A DNA stretch of 64,000 bases from Orlajensenia flava (lineage in GTDB: Bacteria; Actinomycetota; Actinomycetes; Actinomycetales; Microbacteriaceae): positions 248,001-312,000 of the forward strand of contig NZ_SSSN01000005.1 of the NCBI RefSeq assembly GCF_004801905.1, in the 5' to 3' direction. The position numbers and the translations under genes are program-made. Shown one piece after another: positions 40,677-49,105 of the stretch. The notes beneath the pieces are model-generated. The model was not told where the DNA came from. It did no database searches and saw only the letters and a list, made by a program, of their open reading frames with translations. Position 1 is the first letter of the stretch; every line of letters starts with the position of its first letter.

Positions 40677-41993
40677 TCAGAACCAGATGCTGAGGTGCGG
40701 GGTGCGCTCAGCGGCGAACAGGCGGTCGGCGAGGCGGATGGCGGCATCGTCCGCCTCGATGCGCCCCGCCGCCGCGAGCATGCTGGGTCGGTAACCCCCG
40801 AGGTAGATCGCCCCGAGGTCGTTCACGCTCAGGCGCAGCACTGGAGCGGTCGGCTCGGACTCGTCATCCAGAGCGGTGACGGATGCGCGCCCTCCGGCCG
40901 CGATGTCCAGCAGGAAGCGTCCGTTCGCGAATCCGAGCGGGTCATCGACTACGAGCTCCAGTGCGCCGGGCGTCTCGTACCGGCGTGCCTCGAGAGCAGC
41001 CGCGGTGTCGAGGATGCGCACCCAGAGGTGGTCGCTCACGTGCATCCAGCGCACGCCTCTGGCATCGTCGACCAGCCACTTCAACGGCTCATCGATCGAG
41101 CGCAGGTCCGCGTGGATGCTGGTGACGAAGTCGTGCTCGAGGAGGAATCGCCACAGGCCGCGCGCGGCATCATCGGTCGCGGCTTCGCGCACGTCGACCA
41201 TGAGGACGCGGGTCTCCGGCCCCTTCTCGTCGATGTGGTACGCCGCCCAGCCCTGCGCCACCCCGTCGGCGTCGTCGTATCGGACCGTGCGGAGGGCACG
41301 CGCGACATCCGACCCGGGTTTGTTCAGCGCGAGGTAGCGCGGGAAGAAGCCGGTCCACCGGGCGACCTCCCCGGGCGAGCGCCGAACGGCTCGCGCGCTG
41401 ATGGCAATGGCATCGGGAAGCAGGTCGGCCGCCTCGACGAAGTGCACACGCCCGCTCGGAACCGGTGCGGCCCAGCTGACCCGCCGCCGGTCGACCTCGA
41501 CGGATGCGGCCGACGTCGCGGGAGCGTATCCGTACCGCGAGTACAGCGTCGCCTCGCTCGCCGTGAGGATCGCCATCGGCACCCCGGCCGAGTGGGCGAC
41601 CCGCAGCTCGGCCTCCATCATGGCGCGCGCGACGCCCCGACGTCGGTGCGTCGGCGCGACGGTCACGGAGCTCACCGCCCACGCGGGAGCGACGACCGGG
41701 CCGGGCACCGTGAGTTCGGTCACCCAGGAGTTCACCGTCGCGACGGGAACCTCGGCGTTGGGGATGCTGTCGTCCCACACTCCCGTCGTGCGATTGACAG
41801 CGAGGTGCTCCACGTTCGAGGCCATCACGGATTCGCTGATGCGCGACTCGGCGAACCCGCGTGCATCGGCGGCGAACCAGGCCTCGAAGGCCGCCCGGTC
41901 GCTCGTGTCGAGTAGCCCGTAGCGCAGGCCGGATGCCGCGAGGGCATCGACGGCGCGCTGGTCTACGGGCAGGGCGGAGGCGTCGGTGGTCAT
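40677..41993 (-). CDS. Eis-like GNAT acetyltransferase
   Basis: 438 residues, the length of the Eis family: an N-terminal GNAT domain with SSVTVAPTHRRRGVARAMM and MAILTASEATLYSRYGY, a second atypical GNAT half, and a C-terminal SCP2-like domain with YLGGYRPSMLAAAGRIEADD and the terminal SIWF whose carboxylate acts as base in Eis proteins. Eis enzymes acetylate amines, including aminoglycosides at several positions and proteins. Start ATG 41993 overlaps the NERD gene stop by 4 bp. Confidence 0.88.
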   Translation of the reverse strand: MTTDASALPVDQRAVDALAASGLRYGLLDTSDRAAFEAWFAADARGFAESRISESVMASNVEHLAVNRTTGVWDDSIPNAEVPVATVNSWVTELTVPGPVVAPAWAVSSVTVAPTHRRRGVARAMMEAELRVAHSAGVPMAILTASEATLYSRYGYAPATSAASVEVDRRRVSWAAPVPSGRVHFVEAADLLPDAIAISARAVRRSPGEVARWTGFFPRYLALNKPGSDVARALRTVRYDDADGVAQGWAAYHIDEKGPETRVLMVDVREAATDDAARGLWRFLLEHDFVTSIHADLRSIDEPLKWLVDDARGVRWMHVSDHLWVRILDTAAALEARRYETPGALELVVDDPLGFANGRFLLDIAAGGRASVTALDDESEPTAPVLRLSVNDLGAIYLGGYRPSMLAAAGRIEADDAAIRLADRLFAAERTPHLSIWF

Positions 41994-42868
41994 GCCATCA
42001 GGCTATCGAGCGCGGGTCGGGCCAGACCAGCAGCGCTCCCGCGACGACTCGCGTCGGGCCAGACGAGCCGCGTCCTACCAGCCGAACAGACTTCCCATGG
42101 CCGGCCAGCGGCTCCGAATCCGGTTGCGGCGATCCAGAGCGAGCGGATGGCGTGAGCCTGATCCACCTCGTCGCGCAAGGCCGTGAATCCGTCGAGGTCG
42201 GGGTGGGCGATCGCGTCGACGCCCGACGCGTGCCAGGTGTCCGGCCGAGAGACCACGGCGGCGACCGCGTCGACATCGATGGTCGTGGCGCGACGCGTCC
42301 GCAGCCAGGAGAGCAGGCGCTGGTCGGTCATCACCTCGACGGTGGCCGGCTGCCGCTGGATGGTGAGCTCGCGCGCGCCGACGATGACGATCGCGCTGCG
42401 AACCGGCACGTTCTCGCCGAGTGCTTCGCGGAGGAGCCGGGTGGCACGAGCGGACTCGTGTGCGGCGTTGCGGACGTGGTCGGTCGGCTGGCCGTTCACG
42501 AGAATGCGCCTGGCGCCCACCCACACCCGGGCTCCGTCGTGGTGCTTCGTGTTGATGGTGAACACCCCGGCGGGTCCCACGACCACGTGGTCTATGTCGC
42601 TCTCCCCCGACCCGACGGGAACGGCGTGAAGCACTCGCCATCCGTCGCCGAGCCGGCTGAGCCGGCGGGCCACCCGCAGCTCGCCGAGGGCGCCGGCGTA
42701 CCAACTGCGCGCATCCGCCCCGAGCGGATCGACGCCGAACACACGCTGCAGCATGCGACGGCTGGGCTCGTGGGCCTGCTCGGCGAGGCAGCGCACGATG
42801 ACGGCGGAGCCGGCGGGGCGGCCGATGAGCGTTGCCGATGGCGCCGGGTCGTCGTCGATCGCGGTCAT
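41990..42868 (-). CDS. NERD domain (nuclease-related) protein
   Basis: 292 residues. The NERD domain at about 55-170 is clear: GALGELRVARRLSRLGDGW, VPVGSGESDIDHVVVGPAGV and FTINTKHHDGARVWVG, which hold the conserved Glu/Asp/Lys of the restriction-endonuclease-like fold. The C-terminal third has no recognised domain. NERD proteins are thought to process DNA or RNA; the role is not known. GAGAGG precedes the ATG; the gene is coupled to the Eis-like gene by a 4-bp overlap. Confidence 0.85.
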   Translation of the reverse strand: MTAIDDDPAPSATLIGRPAGSAVIVRCLAEQAHEPSRRMLQRVFGVDPLGADARSWYAGALGELRVARRLSRLGDGWRVLHAVPVGSGESDIDHVVVGPAGVFTINTKHHDGARVWVGARRILVNGQPTDHVRNAAHESARATRLLREALGENVPVRSAIVIVGARELTIQRQPATVEVMTDQRLLSWLRTRRATTIDVDAVAAVVSRPDTWHASGVDAIAHPDLDGFTALRDEVDQAHAIRSLWIAATGFGAAGRPWEVCSAGRTRLVWPDASRRGSAAGLARPALDSLMA

Positions 42869-42975
42869 CGAATCCTCTCGGGGTCGTAGACACGCTAATC
42901 AGCGTCGCCCCGCACTGCGTCACCCAGTTCGGGTGGGTACGGTGTTCACAGTCCGTCCCGTCGATCGGAGCCCCC

Positions 42976-43890
42976 ATGACCGAGCCCGCCATGAGCCAGC
43001 CCCGCGTGATGGACGCCGTCGATGTGCTCGTGATCGGCGAGGCGCTCATCGACGTGGTGCGCTCGCCCGGGGGCGACGCGGAGCACGTGGGCGGCAGCCC
43101 GGCGAACGTGGCGCTCGGCCTCGGGCGCCTCGGCGTCGACGTCTCGCTGCTCACATGCATCGGGCGCGACGCGCGCGGCACGGCGATCGCCGAGCACCTG
43201 GCGGATTCGGGCGTGGACGTGCTCGAGCGCTCGTATTCGGATGCCGCGACCTCGACTGCCATCGCCACGCTCGCGGCCGATGGCTCAGCGAGCTACCAGT
43301 TCGACGTCACGTGGCGGCTGTCGTCAGCCGTGCTGCCCGTGCATCCGCGCATCGTGCACACCGGTTCCATCGCGGCGTTCCTGGCACCCGGAGCGGTTGC
43401 GGTGCGCGAGCACCTGGCCAGCGTCGGCGCGGACGAGATCACGTTCGACCCCAACGTCCGTCCGGCGCTCATCGGATCCCGCGAGCAGGCGCTGCCGGTG
43501 TTCGAGCAGACGGCTCGGCTCGCGTCGGTGGTCAAGCTGAGCGACGAGGACGCCGAGTGGCTCTACCCGGGTGCCGGGCCGGCGGAGGTGCTCGAACGGA
43601 TCCTCGCCCTCGGCCCGCGCCTGGCGGCGATCACGCTAGGCGGAGCGGGCTCGATGCTCGCGGCTGGCGATTTCGCCGTGGAGGTGCCGGTCACGGCGGT
43701 GGACGTGGTCGACACGATCGGGGCGGGCGACACCTACATGGCCTCGCTGATCGACTCGATCCTGGCCGAGGGTACGGACGGCCTCACCCGAGACGCGGTC
43801 GAGCGCATCGGGCGGCGGGCCTCCCGCGCGGCGGCCGTGACGGTCTCGCGGGCGGGCGCCGATCTGCCGACCCGAGCCGAGATCGGCTGA
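42976..43890 (+). CDS. PfkB family carbohydrate kinase (fructokinase-like)
   Basis: 304 residues with GEALIDVVRS at the start, GGSPANVALGLGRLGVDV (PfkB signature 1 region) and DTIGAGDTYMASLID (signature 2 with the catalytic Asp). It phosphorylates a sugar, most likely fructose, with ATP. ATG at 42976 has GGAG five bases upstream; ATG 42991 is possible. The 55-bp repeat copy C follows 14 bases behind the stop, where it may act as terminator. Confidence 0.88.
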   Translation: MTEPAMSQPRVMDAVDVLVIGEALIDVVRSPGGDAEHVGGSPANVALGLGRLGVDVSLLTCIGRDARGTAIAEHLADSGVDVLERSYSDAATSTAIATLAADGSASYQFDVTWRLSSAVLPVHPRIVHTGSIAAFLAPGAVAVREHLASVGADEITFDPNVRPALIGSREQALPVFEQTARLASVVKLSDEDAEWLYPGAGPAEVLERILALGPRLAAITLGGAGSMLAAGDFAVEVPVTAVDVVDTIGAGDTYMASLIDSILAEGTDGLTRDAVERIGRRASRAAAVTVSRAGADLPTRAEIG

Positions 43891-43904
43891 GGTCTCGAAC
43901 GAAC

Positions 43905-43959
43905 GCAGGATGAGAGCGGCGATGGACGCATATCGCAGCCAACGCCGGTCTCATCCTGC
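43905..43959. repeat. 55-bp hairpin repeat, copy C
   Basis: Perfect 11-bp terminal inverted repeats GCAGGATGAGA / TCTCATCCTGC with the core CGCATATCGC, the best-conserved copy of the three. It lies between the convergent ends of the sugar kinase (43890) and marP-like (43982) genes. Confidence 0.8.
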
Positions 43960-43981
43960 GTTCTGGGGGAGAGAGCGCGCG

Positions 43982-45154
43982 TCAGGCGGCGCAGGCGCCC
44001 GACGAGACCGTGGCTGACAGTGATGGAGCCTGGGCGGCGACCGGGGCGAGCTCGGCGAGGGTGAGCGCGTAGCCCACCCCGCTCACCGTCGCGGACTTGG
44101 CGAACACGACACCCGCGACCGCGCCATCCGTCGAGAGCAGCGGGCCGCCCGAGTCGCCCTGGTTGATGGTGGCAGCGAGTGCGTACACCTCGCGGGTGCC
44201 GGATCCGGTCGCGTCGGCGATGGTCGAGGTCTCAGCCACGGTCGCCGGCAGCGACACGAACGGGCCGCCGAACGGGTACCCCTGCACCGCGGCGGCGCTC
44301 CCCGTGGGAAGGGCGCCTCCGATGCGGAGTGGTGGCGCGTCGAGTCCGGGCACATCGAGCACGGCGAGGTCCTTCGCCGGGTCGAAGTAGACCACGGTCG
44401 CGTCGTGCGGCCGCTCGCCCGGTGCCTCGACGACCGGGTCGGTGACACCCGCGACGACGTGCGCGTTCGTGACGATGCGGTCGTCGGCGATGACGAATCC
44501 GCTGCCGGTGATGCCGACGCCGCACTGGTAGGCGTTGCCAGACACCCTCACGACCGATGCTCCGGCGGCGGTCAAGGCGGGTGAGGACGTGTCCACGTCG
44601 GCGACCGGCGGAACCGTCGCCGGCGGCGCGATGTTCTCGAGCACCCACGGGACGGCGTCATTCACCGCCGACGCCCGCACGCTGGCCAGGAACGCCTTGG
44701 CCGGGTCGGGGGTGAGTCGGTCGATCGTGCCGAGTGTCGCGCTGCCCGCGATCGCCTGGGTCACGATCGGCGCCCCGAGGCTGCTGACCCCACCAGCGAC
44801 CGTTCCCAGGACGAGGGCGACCACGACGGTGCTGGTGGCGAGTCCGGCCGTGCGATCGATTGCCGAGAGGTGGATCGCGCGGACGCCCCGGCTCAGCAGA
44901 CGACCGAGCAGCGCGCCCACCGTCTGCCCGAGGACGAGCAGCACCAGGCCGCCGCCGATGACGAAGAGCGGACGCCAGTCGGCCGTCGGGGCCCATGTCG
45001 CCAGCACGGGAATGAGCAGGTACGCCGCCACCCCGCCCGCGACGAGACCAGCGGCGCTGAACACGCTGCGGAGGAATCCACTGCGCCATCCCGAGATGGC
45101 CGCTCCGATGAGCAGCAGCACGACGATGATGTCGAGAACGACGGATGCCGACAT
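43982..45154 (-). CDS. MarP-like membrane serine protease (CvpA plus trypsin-like domain)
   Basis: 390 residues. Four N-terminal spans form a CvpA-like domain (VVLDIIVVLLLIGAAISG), followed by a linker and a chymotrypsin-fold protease domain with catalytic His in IVTNAHVVAG, Asp in KDLAVLDVPG and Ser in INQGDSGGPLLS. Two cysteines (YQCGVG and the terminal GACAA) match the redox pair of MarP, the periplasmic protease for acid resistance in Mycobacterium tuberculosis. Homology to MarP covers the full length. Start ATG 45154 fits the first membrane helix. Confidence 0.9.
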   Translation of the reverse strand: MSASVVLDIIVVLLLIGAAISGWRSGFLRSVFSAAGLVAGGVAAYLLIPVLATWAPTADWRPLFVIGGGLVLLVLGQTVGALLGRLLSRGVRAIHLSAIDRTAGLATSTVVVALVLGTVAGGVSSLGAPIVTQAIAGSATLGTIDRLTPDPAKAFLASVRASAVNDAVPWVLENIAPPATVPPVADVDTSSPALTAAGASVVRVSGNAYQCGVGITGSGFVIADDRIVTNAHVVAGVTDPVVEAPGERPHDATVVYFDPAKDLAVLDVPGLDAPPLRIGGALPTGSAAAVQGYPFGGPFVSLPATVAETSTIADATGSGTREVYALAATINQGDSGGPLLSTDGAVAGVVFAKSATVSGVGYALTLAELAPVAAQAPSLSATVSSGACAA

Positions 45155-45186
45155 CGTGCCTCCTGCTGGCGTGCGATCCGGCCCGC

Positions 45187-45207
45187 GAGGTCCGCCGGCC
45201 GGACCTC
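45187..45207 (-). terminator. Short stem-loop terminator
   Basis: GAGGTCCG (45187-45194) pairs with CGGACCTC (45200-45207), loop 5 nt. It lies about 60 bases behind the end of the frameshifted NAD(P)H-binding gene and before the MarP start. Confidence 0.5.
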
Positions 45208-45265
45208 AACTCTGCGGCATCGGATGCGGAACGGGCTGTGAGAACGCTGGGCGCGTCGCCATCCG

Positions 45266-45971
45266 TCAGCGCGAGGCGGTCTCCCGGCCGAACGCCTCGC
45301 GCAGGATGAGCTCGCGCACGCTGGGCGCCCCGTCATCGGTGATGAGCGAGACGGGAGAGCGCGTATAGGTGTCGTCGGTGGCTTGGCGCAGCAGCAGGTC
45401 GGCGAGGTCGGCCCGAGGTGAAACGCCCGGGTAGTGGCTCGGCCGAAACGCGGTAGTCGCTCACGATCTCCGCATCGAACAGGCCCGACGGACGCACGAT
45501 GGTCCAGTCGGTGTCGCTGGCCATCACCAGCTGCTCCATGCGTGCCATGTCGGCGTAGAGCGTCTTGCCGAGCGTCTTCGTGATGAACGGCTGCAGCACA
45601 CGCCCGAAGAAGAATCCCTCATCGGCGTTCGGGTTCGGCACGGTCGCGCTCGAACTGACGCACGCGAATCGACGGATGCCGTGCTCGGTCATCGCAGACA
45701 ACATTTTGGCCGCCCCGGAGGAGTACACGTCGATGGGATGCCGGCCGTACGGCACGCCGAGGCTCGAGAGCACGACGTCATGGCCTGCCATCACGCGGGA
45801 CACCGCTGCGGCGTCGTGCACGTCGGCACGCTGGACGGTGAGGGCGCCTCCCGAGATGTCGAACGCGTCGGGCTGCCGGGTGACCGCGGTGACGGTGTGG
45901 CCGGCGTCGAGCGCCCGACGAGTGAGGAGTCGACCGGTCGGACCGTTCGCTCCGAAGACGATGATGCGCAT
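45266..45971 (-). pseudogene. NAD(P)H-binding (NmrA/SDR-like) gene with a frameshift
   Basis: From ATG 45971 the frame reads IIVFGANGPTGRLLTRRAL, a Rossmann motif of PF13460-type proteins, through VLSSLGVPYG, CVSSSATVPN and DTDWTIVRPSGLFD to about 45417. There the frame turns to Arg/Pro-rich nonsense, while the shifted frame continues the family: ADLADLLLRQATDDTY, then SVRELILREAFGRETASR and a stop at 45266. A change of one base (+1) or two (-2) near 45413-45420 explains it. Either the gene is inactivated or the base call is wrong. Divergent from a MarR gene, as is usual for such quinone/redox-type pairs. Confidence 0.8.
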
Positions 45972-46038
45972 GGACTCTCCCGACGCCTTGGCCGCTACCA
46001 TGTAGTCAGCGTTCAGTAATATACGAGAAAGATACTAT

Positions 46039-46515
46039 ATGAATTCCGTATGGAATGGCACATCCGCTGACCGTCGCCGTGCCGTGCTCGCGGTGAAAGA
46101 CTCCCTGCGGCATCTCAACGGGGAGCTCACCAGCCTCAACCGCCGGGTGAGCGGGAAAGCGGGCCTCAAGGACATCGACCTCGAATGCCTCGACCTGCTC
46201 GTGCGCGACGGTCCGACCGGTCCCAGCGCCTTGGCGCGCTCGCTCGGCCTACACCCGGCGACGATGACAGGTGTGCTCGACCGGCTCGACCACGGCGGCT
46301 GGATCGAACGGGATCGCGACCCCGCCGACCGGCGTGCCAGCGTCATCCGTGCCGCGAAGAATCGCGCCGGCGAGGTCTACGGCCTGTTCTCGGGGATGAA
46401 CTCGTCGCTCGACGACATCTGCTCCCGCTATTCGGATGACGAACTCGCCGTACTGTCCGACTTCATCGCACGGACAGCGGAGGCGGGGCGTCGCGCTGCG
46501 AACGCCCTCGCTTGA
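46039..46515 (+). CDS. MarR family transcriptional regulator
   Basis: 158 residues with a winged HTH: GPTGPSALARSLGLHPATMTG as helix pair, then LDRLDHGGWIERDRDPADRR as wing. MarR proteins bind palindromes in divergent promoters and respond to phenolic compounds or oxidants. The 67-bp gap to the frameshifted NAD(P)H-binding gene is AT-rich with TAATAT and TACTAT hexamers and probably holds both promoters. GAGAAAG lies before the ATG. The regulator seems intact while its probable target is broken. Confidence 0.85.
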   Translation: MNSVWNGTSADRRRAVLAVKDSLRHLNGELTSLNRRVSGKAGLKDIDLECLDLLVRDGPTGPSALARSLGLHPATMTGVLDRLDHGGWIERDRDPADRRASVIRAAKNRAGEVYGLFSGMNSSLDDICSRYSDDELAVLSDFIARTAEAGRRAANALA

Positions 46516-46546
46516 CGGATGAGGCGCCTAGCTGAAAGCGATTCGC

Positions 46547-46696
46547 CTACTCGACGGCGGACTCCTCGTCCTCCTCGGGGTTGAAGTTCGATTTCTCACC
46601 CAGTCCTGCGGCCAGACCGTCCGGCTCCGACGGGATGGTCTTGTCGCCGCCCACTCCGTCTTCCTTCGGCTCGGGGTCGCGTTCGGTGTCGCTCAT
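46547..46696 (-). CDS. Small acidic protein
   Basis: 49 residues beginning MSDTERDPEPKEDGVGG and ending NPEEDEESAVE, highly acidic and probably disordered. GAGGAGG is placed five bases before the ATG, one of the best sites in the window, so the frame is surely translated. Function unknown. It follows the maltokinase gene on the same strand after 62 bases. Confidence 0.7.
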   Translation of the reverse strand: MSDTERDPEPKEDGVGGDKTIPSEPDGLAAGLGEKSNFNPEEDEESAVE

Positions 46697-46758
46697 GGGA
46701 ACCTCCTCGTTCCCCTCCAGCATGTGATGGATCCAGCGGACGGGCAACGGGGTTGCGC

Positions 46759-48240
46759 TCAGCTCCGGCGCGCTGCGTCCAGTTGCGCGAGGATGGCGTC
46801 CGCCTGCGTCCCGACCGATCCCACGACGGCCGAACGACCGAGGACGCGCACGATGCCGAGCAGCGGGATGGGCAGCCAGTCCTGGCGATTGCGCTGCTCG
46901 TAGAGCGCCTCGTAGACCGCCTTGTCGAGCTCGAACGCGTCGCGCACCGTGCGGTGGGCGCGGAGGTCGACGCGGGCGGCATCGGCGTATCCGCGCAGGA
47001 ACGCCTGCCGCGAATCCGTCGCCCACGCGGCCACCTCCACTGCAGGACGGGACGGATGCTCCCTGCCCACCGACCCGGCGACATAGTCGAAGGAGCGCAG
47101 CATTCCGGCGACATCGCGCAGCACGACGTCTGGTCGCACGCGATCGGCCATGGGGCGAAGCGGTTCGCCCTCGAAGTCGATGAGCATCCAGTCGCGTCCC
47201 GGGGCCGAGAGCACCTGGCCCAGGTGCAGGTCGCCGTGCACGCGCTGCAACGGCGGCCACTCCATCGCCTGCGCCCGGTCGTACGCCGCCTCGATCGCGG
47301 GACGATGCTCGCGCAACGCGGGAATCTCGGATGCCGCTGCCGCGAGCCGCTCGTGCCACCCGAACACCACTCCGGCGATGTCGCCAGGGGTCGCCGGATT
47401 CGTCTCGAACAGGTCCGCGAGTGCATGATGCACCTCGGCGGTGGCCCGGCCGATCGACTGGGCCTCCTCGTCGAACGAGGTGCCGTCCGCTGCCGATCGC
47501 AGCGCCACCCGCCAGGCGTCCTCGACGCCCGGCAGGAACTCCTGGGCGAACGCGAGGTGCCCGCGCGCCCGTCCACCGGCGCGCCCGACATCGGCCCACT
47601 CGCCCACGACGGCCCCGACGCTCGGCGGGACGTGGGTGGAAGCCGCTTCCGCGAGCGCGGTCTGCAGGGTGACGTCGGGGTTGTCGCCGTGATGCAGCTG
47701 GCGGAACACCTTGACGATGATGGGCGCACCGCCATCCGTCGCCTCGTAGATGATCGAGGTGTTGGACTGCTCGCCCTCGAGCACGCGGGCGCGCGCGCCT
47801 CGAGCGCTGCGGTCGCCGGCCCGCGACGAGCGGGAACCGGTCGCCGACGCGATGTCGGCAGTCGAGCCGCCACCGTTCGACTCGGCGCCGGTCGACTCGC
47901 CGCCAATCGATTCGGTGCCGTCGAGGATCATCTCGAGTAATGCAGCCGCGTAGGCGGGGTCGTGAGCGCCGTCATAGAGGTAGCCGCCCGAGGCGACGCG
48001 TCCGATGAGCCGGTGGCCAGCGCCGGGCAGCAGCGTCTGGCGGCGGGTGACCGGCACCTGATAGAGCGTGGCGGGGCGGGAGGCGTCATCCATCAGCAGC
48101 AGGGTGTGCACACGCACGCCGGGCTCGGGGGTCGGAAGGGTCCACTCGCCGATGGGGCGCAACTCCGGCACGCGACCCTTGCTCGCATACCACCGCTGGC
48201 GCGTCATCCAGTCGGTGATGCACTCCAGCGTGCTGTCCAT
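46759..48240 (-). CDS. Maltokinase-like phosphotransferase (Mak/Pep2-like)
   Basis: 493 residues. N-terminal cap with WMTRQRWYASKGR, typical of maltokinases; kinase core with GEQSNTSIIYEATDG, catalytic HGDLHLGQVLSAPG and DFEGEP metal site; C-terminal helices with YEALYEQRNRQDWLPIPL. The enzyme makes maltose 1-phosphate from maltose and ATP for the GlgE alpha-glucan route from trehalose. An acidic/Ser-Gly-rich insertion (about residues 110-155) is encoded partly by a 15-bp triplicated unit at 47877-47921. It starts at ATG 48240. TreS and GlgE genes are not in the window; a treZ gene lies at the window end. Confidence 0.88.
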   Translation of the reverse strand: MDSTLECITDWMTRQRWYASKGRVPELRPIGEWTLPTPEPGVRVHTLLLMDDASRPATLYQVPVTRRQTLLPGAGHRLIGRVASGGYLYDGAHDPAYAAALLEMILDGTESIGGESTGAESNGGGSTADIASATGSRSSRAGDRSARGARARVLEGEQSNTSIIYEATDGGAPIIVKVFRQLHHGDNPDVTLQTALAEAASTHVPPSVGAVVGEWADVGRAGGRARGHLAFAQEFLPGVEDAWRVALRSAADGTSFDEEAQSIGRATAEVHHALADLFETNPATPGDIAGVVFGWHERLAAAASEIPALREHRPAIEAAYDRAQAMEWPPLQRVHGDLHLGQVLSAPGRDWMLIDFEGEPLRPMADRVRPDVVLRDVAGMLRSFDYVAGSVGREHPSRPAVEVAAWATDSRQAFLRGYADAARVDLRAHRTVRDAFELDKAVYEALYEQRNRQDWLPIPLLGIVRVLGRSAVVGSVGTQADAILAQLDAARRS

Positions 48241-48291
48241 CTTCCGACCGTACCCTGCTGCGCCCGGCGACGGGTGCGGTGCGAGCATGGG

Positions 48292-48687
48292 TCAGCCCGC
48301 GTCCTCGAGGTAGAACCAGCGACCGTCCTCGCGGACGAACCGGCTGAGCTCGCGCAGTTCGCCGCGGCCTTGAGGCCCTCGGAAGTAGGCGATGAACTCC
48401 ACCGTTCCCGTGGTGTCGAGGGGGCCGCCGGCGCTCGTACCGAGGATGTCGAGGCGGTACCAGCGCTGGTCGTCGTCGAGGTCGAGACGTGGCGGACGGG
48501 TCGACGGATGCGCCGTGGCGAGCAGGTAGCGGGCGTCGCCGGCGGCGAACGCGGTGAAGCGGGAGCGCATCAGTTGGAGTGCCGTGGGCGCCATCCGTTC
48601 CCCACGCAGCAACGGACCGCAGCACTCGCCAAAGGTCAGCCCGCTCAGGCAGGGGCAGCGGGCGTCGTCGGCTGGCGTGATGGGCAC
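48292..48687 (-). CDS. YchJ/UPF0225-like SEC-C protein
   Basis: 131 residues. N-terminal SEC-C zinc motif CPCLSGLTFGECCGP followed by ALQLMRSRFTAFAAGDARYL and a C-terminal NTF2-like half with GTVEFIAYFRG. This is the YchJ architecture. SEC-C motifs bind zinc and nucleic acid or partner proteins; the biological role is unknown. The gene stands alone between maltokinase and DUF2834. Confidence 0.88.
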   Translation of the reverse strand: MPITPADDARCPCLSGLTFGECCGPLLRGERMAPTALQLMRSRFTAFAAGDARYLLATAHPSTRPPRLDLDDDQRWYRLDILGTSAGGPLDTTGTVEFIAYFRGPQGRGELRELSRFVREDGRWFYLEDAG

Positions 48688-48730
48688 GCTTTAGTATCGC
48701 GGGCGCCCGGCCCGGCACCAGACTGGGCGC

Positions 48731-49105
48731 ATGACCCGTGGATGGACGCCCCTCGCTCTCGTGTACCTCGTGCTCAGCATCGTCGGCCTGGTGGGCACGG
48801 CGATCTACAACGTGCTTGCCGTACTCCAGCACCGGAACTTCTTCGGCGACTGGTTCGCAGGAGGCCCGGCGATCTCGTCGCTCACGACCGACCTGCTGGT
48901 CGCCGCCGTGGCGGGCAGCATCCTCATCATCATCGAGGCCCGTCGGCTCGGGATGCGCCGGGGCTGGCTCTACGTCGTCGGTTCGGCGCTCACGGCGTTC
49001 GCGTTCACCTTTCCGCTGTTCCTGGCGATGCGGGAGCGGAAGCTGGCCGCGGAGCGAGGTCGAAGTTCTGATCGAACACCCCCGCCGGGTCCACCCGCGC
49101 CTTGA
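48731..49105 (+). CDS. DUF2834 membrane protein
   Basis: 124 residues with three predicted spans: LALVYLVLSIVGLVGTAIY, LTTDLLVAAVAGSILIIIEA and WLYVVGSALTAFAFTFPLFLA. The second contains an intramembrane acidic residue typical of DUF2834. Function unknown. Its last 101 bases overlap, on the opposite strand, the end of the flavoprotein fusion gene (49005); the overlap encodes a Pro/Arg-rich tail of little conservation. Confidence 0.75.
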   Translation: MTRGWTPLALVYLVLSIVGLVGTAIYNVLAVLQHRNFFGDWFAGGPAISSLTTDLLVAAVAGSILIIIEARRLGMRRGWLYVVGSALTAFAFTFPLFLAMRERKLAAERGRSSDRTPPPGPPAP

